From positions 57,947 to 64,980 of the forward strand of contig DIAL01000133.1 of assembly GCA_002414705.1 (NCBI GenBank): a stretch of 7,034 nucleotides of DNA. The letters run 5' to 3'. Of this stretch, positions 1 through 6,696 are shown piece after piece. This DNA comes from Flavobacteriaceae bacterium UBA5079 (GTDB taxonomy: Bacteria; Bacteroidota; Bacteroidia; Flavobacteriales; Flavobacteriaceae). The notes beneath the pieces were generated by a model. The model did not search any database, was not told the origin of the DNA, and was given only the letters and a program-made list of their open reading frames with translations. The position numbers were made by a program, and so were the translations under genes. How positions within the stretch are numbered: position 1 is the stretch's first letter; the number at the start of each line of letters is the position of its first letter.

Positions 1-49
1 CAGCTTATTTTAGGCAAAAATAAAAGAATTGCTAAATATACAACGTCAT

Positions 50-74
50 CGGGAACAAATAATTTTATTTCCCG
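50..74. promoter_or_regulatory. Small inverted repeat ahead of the cysteine desulfurase promoter
   Basis: Perfect 6-base arms CGGGAA (50-55) and TTCCCG (69-74) flank a 13-base AT-rich loop. The repeat abuts the candidate -7 box at 75-82, so it occupies the spacer between the -33 and -7 positions. It could be an operator, or a weak terminator for a gene left of the window, since the sequence after it is only mildly T-rich. Seen directly as a repeat; the function is inferred. Confidence 0.25.
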
Positions 75-82
75 TAATTTTG
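75..82 (+). promoter_or_regulatory. Candidate -7 promoter box for the cysteine desulfurase gene
   Basis: TAATTTTG is a perfect match to the Bacteroidota -7 consensus TAnnTTTG. It ends 29 bases before the ATG at 112, which would give a 5' leader of roughly 20-25 bases. No TTG or TTTG stands 17-23 bases upstream, so the -33 element is missing or degenerate. The assignment rests on the -7 box and its position only. Confidence 0.4.
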
Positions 83-111
83 CAGGAATATTTTACAGAG
101 AAAACACGTTT

Positions 112-1257
112 ATGAAAGCAGTTTATTTTGATAGTGCAGCAACCACAAAAGTACGAAATGAAGTTATAGATGCTATGACAACCGTCATGCGTAATGAGTA
201 TGGAAATGCCTCTTCAACCCATAGTTTTGGTCGTTCTTCAAAGGTTTTAATTGAGCAAGCTAGAAAAACAATTGCTAAACAATTAAACGTTAGCGCTGGC
301 GAAATTGTATTCACGTCTGGTGGTACAGAAGCTGATAATTTGGCTTTACAATGTGCAATTCGTGATTTGGGTGTTACACATATCATTACATCTAAAATTG
401 AGCATCATGCTGTTTTACATACCGTGGAGCAATTAGAAAAAACCTGCGATATAAAAGTGAGTTATGTAAAATTAGATGCTGATGGGCAAGTGGATTATGC
501 AGATTTAGAACTTTTACTGTCAACTCACGGAAAAACCTTGGTGAGCCTCATGTTTGTAAATAACGAAATAGGTAATATTTTGGATGTACAACGTGTTGGT
601 AATTTGTGCAAAGCTAACAAGGCCTTATTTCATTGCGATGCGGTTCAGTCTGTTGGACATTATGAATTAGATTTACAGCAAGTTCCAATCGATTTTCTTG
701 CGGTAAGTGCCCATAAATTTCATGGACCTAAAGGTGTTGGTTTTGCTTTTATTAGGAAGAATTCTGGGTTAAAACCCTTAATTTTTGGTGGTGAACAAGA
801 ACGTGGTATTCGTGCAGGAACGGAAGCCGTTCATAATATTGTGGGATTAGAAAAAGCCTTTACAATGGCTTATGCGAACCTAGAAACCGAACGTGCTTAT
901 GTTTTAGAGCTAAAACGCTATTTTATGTCTGAATTACAGCAGGCTTTTCCGGATGTTGTTTTTAATGGTTTGTCTGGAAATTTAGAAAAAAGCACCTACA
1001 CATTGTTGAGTGTTTGTTTGCCATTTCCTCCAGAAAAAGCCTTGATTTTATTGTTTCAAATGGACTTAAAAGGTATTGCCTGTTCCAAAGGAAGTGCCTG
1101 CCAAAGTGGTAGCAGTAAAGGTTCTCACGTTTTAAATGAAGTGTTATGTGAAACAGATATGAAAAAACCGTCACTTCGTTTTTCATTCAGTATTTATAAC
1201 ACTAAAGAAGAAATTGATTATGTCATGTCAGTTTTAATGGATTTTGTGAAGGCATAA
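112..1257 (+). CDS. Cysteine desulfurase, group I (NifS/IscS-like), PLP-dependent
   Basis: This 381-residue enzyme is predicted to take sulfur from L-cysteine, releasing alanine and carrying a persulfide for Fe-S cluster assembly or tRNA thiolation in the cytoplasm. It is a class V aminotransferase-fold protein of normal family length. Visible motifs are the N-terminal YFDSAATT (5-12), the PLP-phosphate loop TSGGTEADN (68-76), the ring-stacking His98 in EHHAV, NNEIG (150-154), Asp176 and Gln179 in CDAVQ, and the Schiff-base Lys202 in SAHKFHGPKG. The catalytic Cys330 lies in GSACQSGSS, a loop typical of group I rather than SufS-type enzymes. A second cysteine, Cys324, lies six residues before it. 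The ATG at 112 places the YFDSAATT motif where the family has it. The frame stays open upstream to base 1, but that stretch does not resemble the family. The gene stands alone on its strand, with no scaffold or mnmA gene visible. The exact acceptor is unknown, so no symbol is given. Confidence 0.95.
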   Translation: MKAVYFDSAATTKVRNEVIDAMTTVMRNEYGNASSTHSFGRSSKVLIEQARKTIAKQLNVSAGEIVFTSGGTEADNLALQCAIRDLGVTHIITSKIEHHAVLHTVEQLEKTCDIKVSYVKLDADGQVDYADLELLLSTHGKTLVSLMFVNNEIGNILDVQRVGNLCKANKALFHCDAVQSVGHYELDLQQVPIDFLAVSAHKFHGPKGVGFAFIRKNSGLKPLIFGGEQERGIRAGTEAVHNIVGLEKAFTMAYANLETERAYVLELKRYFMSELQQAFPDVVFNGLSGNLEKSTYTLLSVCLPFPPEKALILLFQMDLKGIACSKGSACQSGSSKGSHVLNEVLCETDMKKPSLRFSFSIYNTKEEIDYVMSVLMDFVKA

Positions 1258-1268
1258 TTATAAAATAA

Positions 1269-1314
1269 TAAGGTTCAAAGAAACAAGCATTTCAGACTTG
1301 ATCTTTGAACCTTA
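1269..1314. terminator. Bidirectional hairpin terminator between convergent genes
   Basis: A 13-base perfect stem (1269-1281 with 1302-1314, core AAGGTTCAAAGA / TCTTTGAACCTT) continues after a small 2/1 internal loop into a 4-base stem (CAAG 1284-1287 with CTTG 1297-1300) and a 9-base loop. AT-rich, T-containing sequence follows on both strands. It lies 12 bases past the cysteine desulfurase stop and 26 bases past the stop of the minus-strand gene ending at 1340. It is well placed to end transcription from both sides. Confidence 0.8.
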
Positions 1315-1331
1315 AATTTTGAATCTTAATT
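1304..1331 (+). repeat. Two tandem imperfect 14-base direct repeats
   Basis: TTTGAACCTTAAAT (1304-1317) is followed at once by TTTGAATCTTAATT (1318-1331), with 12 of 14 positions identical. The first copy contains most of the right arm of the terminator stem. The pair may be a local duplication of the terminator arm or a fragment of a short intergenic repeat. No function is assigned. Confidence 0.5.
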
Positions 1332-1339
1332 TAAAACCA

Positions 1340-1837
1340 TTAAGCAGCTGCTTTAAACGCTACTAACTGTTTTTTAATTTGTGCTTGCCATTTTTCTAAT
1401 AAGACTTTTTCTTTGGTCATTTCAACATTGATATCCACGTTAAAAAATTCAAAAACATAATCTTTCTGATCTTTCGTGCGTAAAACCAAATCTATTCGAT
1501 CTGTTTCAATTTTGTTGGTTGTTTTATTTTTAAACGTTCTTTCGGTTTTATGAATATAACAATCGGTCACCTTATTTAAATCGGCAGTAATCCAAACAGT
1601 TTCATCATCTGTTTTTTTAGAATAGACCAGTTTATTTTCTGAACTATCCATAGCTATGGCATAATAAGTTCCCCAGAAATCCATTTCAGAAATATGAACC
1701 TGATTGGTTTTAGCGTCTGCAATAAATTTATGTTTAGCTTTTTTCTTTTGAATGTTTTGAGACATTTGAATGTACACAAGTGGTACACTAATAATGGTTA
1801 AAATAATTAATCCGATGATACTGGTATTTAAATCCAT
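1340..1837 (-). CDS. Uncharacterised small membrane-anchored protein with a cytoplasmic domain
   Basis: I do not recognise this 165-residue protein as a named family. It has one N-terminal transmembrane helix (about residues 6-24, rich in Ile and Leu) followed by the basic run KKKAKHK at 31-37. By the positive-inside rule this puts the C-terminal domain in the cytoplasm. The rest (about 45-160) is soluble and probably a beta-rich fold with alternating polar and aromatic residues, ending in an amphipathic helix and the tail AFKAAA. No catalytic motif is visible. The ATG at 1835-1837 directly precedes the membrane segment. The gene lies 101 bases downstream of the small periplasmic-tail gene, and no perfect TAnnTTTG box is found in that gap. 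It may depend on read-through or use a non-consensus promoter. It ends at the shared convergent terminator. Confidence 0.75.
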   Translation of the reverse strand: MDLNTSIIGLIILTIISVPLVYIQMSQNIQKKKAKHKFIADAKTNQVHISEMDFWGTYYAIAMDSSENKLVYSKKTDDETVWITADLNKVTDCYIHKTERTFKNKTTNKIETDRIDLVLRTKDQKDYVFEFFNVDINVEMTKEKVLLEKWQAQIKKQLVAFKAAA

Positions 1838-1901
1838 GATATGTTAATTTTAGATTGTTTTAAATGATTAAAATGTGCTTAATTAAAAGCATGAAGAAGT
1901 A

Positions 1902-1915
1902 GCTGAAAATTCAGC
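1902..1915. repeat. 14-base interrupted palindrome upstream of the 1340-1837 gene
   Basis: GCTGAA (1902-1907) and TTCAGC (1910-1915) form perfect 6-base arms around AA. It lies 64 bases before the ATG of the downstream minus-strand gene and about 20 bases after the terminator of the upstream one. It could be a second hairpin helping termination or an operator. The sequence does not decide between these. Confidence 0.35.
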
Positions 1916-1920
1916 GAAAC

Positions 1921-1950
1921 AAAAACTAAAAAAGGATTTTAAATAAAATC
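1921..1950 (-). terminator. AT-rich intrinsic terminator overlapping the stop of the 1939-2313 gene
   Basis: On the minus strand, GATTTTA and TAAAATC (plus 1944-1950 and 1935-1941) form a 7-base stem with a very tight 2-base centre. The stem includes the TAA stop codon. It is followed by a strong T tract on the minus strand (plus 1933 down to 1921, interrupted by single non-T bases). The hairpin is weak in GC, but the T tract is convincing. It would partly separate this gene from the one at 1340-1837. Confidence 0.45.
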
Positions 1951-2313
1951 GTGGAATGGGAAAATACAGGTTTGCGAATTATAACTAGGTATAATATACT
2001 GTCCTGCTTTAAAATATTGATTATCTCGAGCTGTTTGTGAGGCATCTAAAGTCGTTATGGAATTACAGGATACAACGAGTTCTGTAAAAGTATCTGCAGG
2101 TTCAAAATCAGTAGGAGTGTTGCCTAAAACGTCAAGATCTTGATAGGCGTAATAACTAGACGAATCATCTTTGGTTTGTTTATGAGTCGTTTGGGTTTTA
2201 TAGGCATTGTCAGAGAATGATTCTACAATTACATCATGAAGAACTGTTCCAAAGTTTAAAACATAAACTAGGAGTAATGAGACAGCTATAGGTAATTGAA
2301 ATTTTGTTTTCAC
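1939..2313 (-). CDS. Uncharacterised small exported or membrane-anchored protein, GTG start
   Basis: I do not recognise this 124-residue protein. It starts MKTKFQLP, with a hydrophobic stretch at about residues 6-24 and no obvious signal-peptidase site, so a signal anchor with a periplasmic tail is the simplest reading. The tail is polar, with a Gln/Thr/Lys and Ser/Tyr-rich linker (about 39-58), and has only two cysteines (Cys83, Cys116) that could form a disulfide in the periplasm. There is no lipobox. The start is GTG at 2311-2313. The frame has a TGA two codons upstream and no other Met codon, so GTG is the only reasonable start. The gene lies 91 bases after the TonB-dependent receptor and has its own promoter-like sequence, so it may be expressed separately. 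A role as accessory to the receptor is possible but rests on position alone. Confidence 0.7.
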   Translation of the reverse strand: MKTKFQLPIAVSLLLVYVLNFGTVLHDVIVESFSDNAYKTQTTHKQTKDDSSSYYAYQDLDVLGNTPTDFEPADTFTELVVSCNSITTLDASQTARDNQYFKAGQYIIPSYNSQTCIFPFHDFI

Positions 2314-2317
2314 AAAT

Positions 2318-2347
2318 CAAATGTAGAATAAAGTTGCACGTAGCAAA
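2318..2347 (-). promoter_or_regulatory. Consensus promoter abutting the GTG start of the 1939-2313 gene
   Basis: On the minus strand, TTTG (plus 2344-2347) is followed after 18 bases by TACATTTG (plus 2318-2325), a perfect -7 TAnnTTTG box. Only four bases separate the box from the GTG codon. Transcription would therefore begin at or within a few bases of the start, suggesting a leaderless mRNA. A small interrupted palindrome (arms TTGC / GCAA, plus 2334-2346) sits in the spacer and touches the -33 element, and could be an operator. Confidence 0.5.
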
Positions 2348-2404
2348 TCAAAAAAATGTTAAATTTTTATTTAGAAATTATAATTTTTTTTCGAAAATTA
2401 TTTA

Positions 2405-4870
2405 TTAAAAACGCATACTAGTCCTCACATTAAAAACACGCGGTACTAAATAGTTTGGTATAGCGTACTGACGTTTGCTATACACATCGCGCACCCATGT
2501 GTTAGTAATAGAATTTTGAGCATCAAACACGTTAAAAATTTCAATCCCTATTGATAAATATTTAAACGGTTTACGCCAACCGCTTTGGTATTCATCTTTA
2601 TTATCTACAATTACGTATTGGAAACCAACATCTGCACGTTTATAATCTGGTAAACGGTTTTGATAAACATACGGATCTGCATAACTTGGTGAGCCTCCTG
2701 GAAGTCCAGTATTATAAACCAAGTTTAAATACATTTTCATTTTAGGCAAATTAGGAACATAATCTTGGAATAACGCTGCAAATTTTAATCGCTGATCTGT
2801 TGGTCTAGCTATATAACCACGATTATCAATATTTTCTTCGGTTTTTAAATACCCAAAACTAAACCAAGATTCAGTTCCAGGTACAAATTCACCATTCAAA
2901 CGCATATCCAAACCGTATGCATAGGCTTCAGCATTGTTATTAGCTCTGTAACGAATACGTACATTTTCTAGGGTGTATGGATTAACATCCGTTAATTTTT
3001 TATAATAGGCTTCCGTAGTTAATTTAAACGGTCTGTCCCACATTTTAAAGCTATAATCGTTTCCAACAACAATATGAAACGATTTTTGTGCTTTTACATT
3101 TGGTCTTACCGTTCCTGAAGAATCGCGTAATTCTCTATAAAAAGGTGGTTGGTAATATAAACCCGTTCCAATACGGAAAAGCATGTCTTTTTTCCAATTA
3201 GGTTTTATTGCAAATTGCGCTCGCGGACTAATAACTGTCTGGTTATTGCTTTTAATACCTTCACCACTTACGGTCCAATTATGAACACGAGCTCCAACAT
3301 TTAACCAAGCTTCATTATCGCCAATATCCATACGTTTACTCCATTGTAAATAGGCTTGTAGTCTGTCTATTTGTGTTTGGTTTTTGGCACGTACATTTTG
3401 AAAAGGCACTAAAGGTCCTTCGTAAGGAGTATAAGGTTGGTCGTTAAACGCATCTGAACTTGGTGGATTTATTGAAAATCCAGCCGAATCTATAACTTCC
3501 CATTCTACGAGTCTGTCCCGAATATCCTCATTCGTATATTTTACAGACCATTCAAATTCGTGATCATCTTTTTCATAGCTTCCTTGGTGTTCAATAGTCG
3601 TAATTAAAGCATCTAGATTATTCCGACCGTGATTTAATTGTCCGCCAATTCCTTCGCTAAATTCCACTTCACCCAAATCTTCATCTCCAATATTGGTGTT
3701 CACTTCTCCTAAACGGTATTGTGCCAAAATATCAAAATGTTCTTCTTCAATCGTATGATAAGTGGATGCTATGACATTTAACGTTACATTATCATTTACT
3801 AAATACGTTCCTTTTAAGGCACCAAAATAGGTTTCGTATTTATCGCGTTCTTGGCCTTCATAAAAAACAAGTAATGCTAACGGATTTTGAAGGGTTCCAA
3901 AATTTGTTTGTCGTGTTTGTGGTTCATAATTATACCTATTTATGGACGCGTTTCCTAAAAAACTTAATTGAAATTTATCTGTAAACTGATAGGTTAAATA
4001 GGTTTGCACATCCGCAAAAACAGGGTCGTAATTGGTTTCGGTTTCTCTAGCATTTACCAATAAACTGTTATCGCGGTAACGCATACCAACAATACCTGTA
4101 AATTTGGAATCTTTACTTTTGCCTTCAGCCGAAACGCTTGCGCCAAGTAAACTTAAATCGGCACTCACACCAAATTGATAGGGTTTTCTATACGTAATAT
4201 CTAAAACAGACGATAATTTATCACCATATTTAGCTTGAAAACCACCAGCGGAAAAATCGACATTCTGAACCATATCCGTATTTACAAAGCTTAATCCTTC
4301 CTGTTGTCCAGAACGAATTAGAAACGGACGATACACTTCTATACCATTAACATATACCAAGTTTTCATCAAAATTTCCACCACGAACCGAATATTGGGTA
4401 CTCAATTCGTTATTTCCACTCACTCCAGGTAATGTTTTTAATAAATTTTCAACACCAGAATTAGCACCAGGAATATTTCTTATAGTTTCAGGTTGTAGTG
4501 TAATGATACCTTGAACATCTTTGCGTGTTTTTCCAGAAATAACAACCGTTGCCATTTGCTCAACAGCCTCATCCATAACCGGATGAAATTCGACTTCCTC
4601 ACCATTTTTTAGGTTAAAAGTTGCTGTGATGGATTTAAAAGTAATGTGTGTAAAAATAACAGTAACCTCTTGATTAGATGGAATTTTTATACTGTAATAC
4701 CCATTAGCATCGGTTGTAGTCCCTGCGTTTTCTGTAGAAATATTAACGTCTGAAATAGGTGTATTGGTGTTGTTTAAAATAACACCTTTTAGGGTTCCTG
4801 TTTGTGCCATGGCAGTAAATGAAACCATTAACAATAGAACAACGAAAACTGAAAGTGATTTATATGTCAA
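2405..4870 (-). CDS. TonB-dependent outer-membrane receptor with carboxypeptidase-regulatory-like domain
   Basis: This 821-residue protein is a predicted energy-dependent outer-membrane transporter. It has a signal peptide (1-22, cleavage likely after TAMA, leaving Gln23) and then a CarboxypepD_reg-like beta-sandwich (about 26-100, including the family-typical TTTDANGYYSIKIP). After the VVISG segment at 109-113 comes a plug domain (about 115-228) with LLKTLPGVSG (143-152), YSVRGGNFDEN (160-170) and GGFQAKYGDKLSSVLDI (209-225). A long beta-barrel runs to the C-terminal Phe of SMRF, the usual outer-membrane assembly signal. There is no STN domain, so sigma/anti-sigma signalling is unlikely, and no SusD partner lies next door, arguing against a polysaccharide-utilisation locus. 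The substrate is unknown. The start is TTG at 4868-4870. The frame has a stop (the TAA of the upstream peptidase) four codons before it and no ATG until codon 15, inside the signal peptide. The gene follows the M23 gene by 12 bases, so the two are probably co-transcribed. Confidence 0.93.
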   Translation of the reverse strand: MTYKSLSVFVVLLLMVSFTAMAQTGTLKGVILNNTNTPISDVNISTENAGTTTDANGYYSIKIPSNQEVTVIFTHITFKSITATFNLKNGEEVEFHPVMDEAVEQMATVVISGKTRKDVQGIITLQPETIRNIPGANSGVENLLKTLPGVSGNNELSTQYSVRGGNFDENLVYVNGIEVYRPFLIRSGQQEGLSFVNTDMVQNVDFSAGGFQAKYGDKLSSVLDITYRKPYQFGVSADLSLLGASVSAEGKSKDSKFTGIVGMRYRDNSLLVNARETETNYDPVFADVQTYLTYQFTDKFQLSFLGNASINRYNYEPQTRQTNFGTLQNPLALLVFYEGQERDKYETYFGALKGTYLVNDNVTLNVIASTYHTIEEEHFDILAQYRLGEVNTNIGDEDLGEVEFSEGIGGQLNHGRNNLDALITTIEHQGSYEKDDHEFEWSVKYTNEDIRDRLVEWEVIDSAGFSINPPSSDAFNDQPYTPYEGPLVPFQNVRAKNQTQIDRLQAYLQWSKRMDIGDNEAWLNVGARVHNWTVSGEGIKSNNQTVISPRAQFAIKPNWKKDMLFRIGTGLYYQPPFYRELRDSSGTVRPNVKAQKSFHIVVGNDYSFKMWDRPFKLTTEAYYKKLTDVNPYTLENVRIRYRANNNAEAYAYGLDMRLNGEFVPGTESWFSFGYLKTEENIDNRGYIARPTDQRLKFAALFQDYVPNLPKMKMYLNLVYNTGLPGGSPSYADPYVYQNRLPDYKRADVGFQYVIVDNKDEYQSGWRKPFKYLSIGIEIFNVFDAQNSITNTWVRDVYSKRQYAIPNYLVPRVFNVRTSMRF

Positions 4871-4882
4871 GTTATGTAATTT

Positions 4883-6574
4883 TTATTTTCGAAAAAAGGT
4901 TGTTTCAAAAGTAGAATTATTTCCCACATTATCCGTAACAATTACTTTTAAATTATTTTTTGTTTCAGTTGAAATGGCATCGTTAAAATCATAAACCAGC
5001 AAATTTGTTTTATAATCGTATTCCATTAAAATCCATTTGCCATTAATTGTGGCGCGATAATTTGAAATTCCGGAACCTTCATCTTCAATTTTTAATTTCA
5101 GAAAACGGTATTTACTTAACCATTTTCCTTCAGCAAAATTAATAGGTTTGATAGTTGGATTAACGGTATCTAATGTTAAAGCATACGTTCCAAGGGTTTT
5201 TGCATAGGTGGTTAAGGTATTTTCTTTTCTGTAGGTTTGAGAATAAATGGTGTATTGTTTTTTCCAACCTACTAAACGTGCAATATACAATTTATCGGAA
5301 TCTTGATTTTTAAAATTAGTAATGTCATACGTTATGGAAAAATTCTCACGTAGCGGAATGGAATCATCATGTAAGGTTATGGTATCATTGTTAACTTCAA
5401 AATTAATATAGAAATCATCAAAAAAAGCATCTTGCGGAAAATGAACTGAAACGTTATTGTTTATGAGCTCATTTGCTTTTGTTGAATAAATATAGAAGGG
5501 TGTTTTTTTAATTTCTTTTGATTTTAAATCGGTTGTTTTTAAACCTTCAATATTAATGGTTAACCAAACTTCGTTATTATGAAAATCTTTAACACGAACT
5601 TTATAAACTGTTGATGTGCTATCTTCAACATTAATATAGCCAAAATCGTCTATCTTTTTTAGCATTGTTAAATTATTTCCAGATTCTACAAATAACTTTT
5701 GAAGGCGCTCTTTTTTGTCTGTATAATGTTCATAATCGATAAAGCGGTTTAGAAGTCTAGATTCATCAAACGTAAAGCGTTTAAAATCCATTTCGAATGT
5801 CTGATTTCCATTATAAAATGCTTGAATATTTTCTACACCATTTTTATTGGACGCTAAATCCTGTCTGTCATTAGCCTCAATAGCAAAACCAATTTTGCCG
5901 TAAGCTTTTATATTTTCGGCTGTATAATCGCCATTCTTGTTGTTAATTAAACGTAATTTTTGTTTTTCGTTGGAGGAGTTTATATGCGCATCATCCGTAA
6001 TAGGGTAGGCATAAATTTCCGTAATTATAGGTTTGGTTGTATCTTTTATGTCTAACCCAAAAAGTAACGGATTTATAGGTCTTTCGTTATTATCACGTAT
6101 TTCAAAATGCAAATGTGGTCCACCTGAACTGCCTGTATTTCCGCTAAAAGCAATAACATCACTTTTTAAAACTGGTAATTCATCAATTTTAGGGAACACT
6201 TCAATTTCAAAAGTTTCCTGCTCATATTGTAATTTTTTAATGTAAGCCTCCAGGCTTGGCGACAATTCTTGTAAATGTGCATAAACAGTTGTATAACCAT
6301 TTGGATGCGTTATATAAACAGCTTTTCCGTAGCCAAAATGTGCAATTTTAATGCGACTAACAAACCCATCGGCAGCAGCAAAAACTTTTAAGCCTTCACG
6401 TTGTTGTGTTTTTATATCCAATCCAGAATGAAAATGGTTGGAGCGTAATTCACCAAAAGTTCCAGAAGGAATAAGGGTTACATCCAATGGATGCCTAAAA
6501 TAATCTTCAGGATACGGATTTTGAGCGTGACAAAGAAACGCGAATAATAAAAAAAACGTGAGGAATTTATGCAT
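4883..6574 (-). CDS. Secreted M23 (LytM-type) metallopeptidase with a large C-terminal region
   Basis: This 563-residue predicted periplasmic zinc endopeptidase probably cuts peptidoglycan cross-bridges. It has a short signal peptide (1-17, cleavage after CHA; Cys15 lacks a proper lipobox). The LytM/lysostaphin fold spans about 25-175. Its zinc and catalytic residues are all present: the H-x3-D motif His49-Asp53 (HSGLD), His100 in YAHL, and His154 and His156 in GGPHLHFEIR. The enzyme is therefore expected to be active, not a degenerate EnvC/NlpD-like activator. Residues of about 105-140 form a helical insert before the HxH strand. The remaining 380 residues (about 180-563) look beta-rich, possibly Ig-like modules, with no motif I recognise. 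ATG at 6572-6574 gives the signal peptide directly. It is divergent from the coiled-coil gene at 6751 and is followed after 12 bases by the TonB-dependent receptor. Confidence 0.92.
   Translation of the reverse strand: MHKFLTFFLLFAFLCHAQNPYPEDYFRHPLDVTLIPSGTFGELRSNHFHSGLDIKTQQREGLKVFAAADGFVSRIKIAHFGYGKAVYITHPNGYTTVYAHLQELSPSLEAYIKKLQYEQETFEIEVFPKIDELPVLKSDVIAFSGNTGSSGGPHLHFEIRDNNERPINPLLFGLDIKDTTKPIITEIYAYPITDDAHINSSNEKQKLRLINNKNGDYTAENIKAYGKIGFAIEANDRQDLASNKNGVENIQAFYNGNQTFEMDFKRFTFDESRLLNRFIDYEHYTDKKERLQKLFVESGNNLTMLKKIDDFGYINVEDSTSTVYKVRVKDFHNNEVWLTINIEGLKTTDLKSKEIKKTPFYIYSTKANELINNNVSVHFPQDAFFDDFYINFEVNNDTITLHDDSIPLRENFSITYDITNFKNQDSDKLYIARLVGWKKQYTIYSQTYRKENTLTTYAKTLGTYALTLDTVNPTIKPINFAEGKWLSKYRFLKLKIEDEGSGISNYRATINGKWILMEYDYKTNLLVYDFNDAISTETKNNLKVIVTDNVGNNSTFETTFFRK
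4906..4913 (-). promoter_or_regulatory. Possible internal -7 box for the TonB-dependent receptor
   Basis: TACTTTTG on the minus strand perfectly matches TAnnTTTG. It lies inside the last codons of the M23 gene, 35 bases before the TTG start of the receptor. The nearest TTG upstream is 25 bases away, longer than the usual 17-23, so the -33 element is poor. Such a box is also expected by chance about once per 1.5 kb per strand in DNA this AT-rich. It may give the receptor extra transcription independent of the peptidase. Confidence 0.25.
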
Positions 6575-6600
6575 ATAATGGATGTTGTTGCTAAAATATC

Positions 6601-6615
6601 AATTTGAATCAAATT
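6601..6615. promoter_or_regulatory. 15-base palindrome overlapping the M23 promoter box
   Basis: AATTTGA (6601-6607) and TCAAATT (6609-6615) are perfect 7-base arms around one central base. Six bases overlap the candidate -7 box of the peptidase gene (6610-6617), and the rest covers its probable transcription start. That is a good position for a repressor operator. It is AT-rich, so chance symmetry is possible. Confidence 0.35.
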
Positions 6616-6617
6616 TA
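6610..6617 (-). promoter_or_regulatory. Candidate -7 promoter box for the M23 peptidase (and downstream receptor)
   Basis: TAAATTTG on the minus strand perfectly matches TAnnTTTG and lies 35 bases before the ATG at 6574, giving a leader of about 30 bases. No TTG is found 17-23 bases further upstream, so the -33 element is weak or absent. This would be the main promoter for the peptidase-receptor pair. Confidence 0.45.
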
Positions 6618-6696
6618 CCAATTAAAAAGTGTAAGCATTACTATGTGAGCGATTTAGAGATGAAACGTAAATTATTTAATTTTTATTGAAAAACTA

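Noticed and set aside
25..65. Minus-strand promoter-like TATATTTA with TTTG upstream
   Set aside because: The -7 box has one mismatch, the spacer is only about 15 bases, and no minus-strand gene is visible to its left within the window.
1..111. Open frame continuing upstream of the cysteine desulfurase ATG to the window edge
   Set aside because: There is no stop in this frame, but the translated residues do not resemble the family, whose members begin close to YFDSAATT. The stretch carries a hairpin and a -7 box, as expected of a leader.
123..386. Minus-strand open frame inside the cysteine desulfurase gene
   Set aside because: It lies fully antisense to a well-supported gene with conserved motifs, and its translation has no recognisable features. 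It is a shadow frame.
962..1186. Minus-strand open frame inside the 3' part of the cysteine desulfurase gene
   Set aside because: It is antisense to the catalytic-cysteine region of the enzyme and has no promoter or family-like sequence.
2380..2401. 8-base AT-only hairpin after the receptor stop as a terminator
   Set aside because: The stem (ATAATTTT / AAAATTAT) has no GC pair and no clean T tract follows on the minus strand. Such symmetry is common in DNA this AT-rich.
4764..4994. Plus-strand open frame spanning the peptidase-receptor junction
   Set aside because: It is antisense to the ends of two solid genes, with no promoter box and composition explained by the opposite strand.
6033..6245. 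Plus-strand open frame inside the M23 gene
   Set aside because: It is antisense to the HxH catalytic region of the peptidase. The apparent Cys/Pro-rich residues are a by-product of the opposite coding strand.
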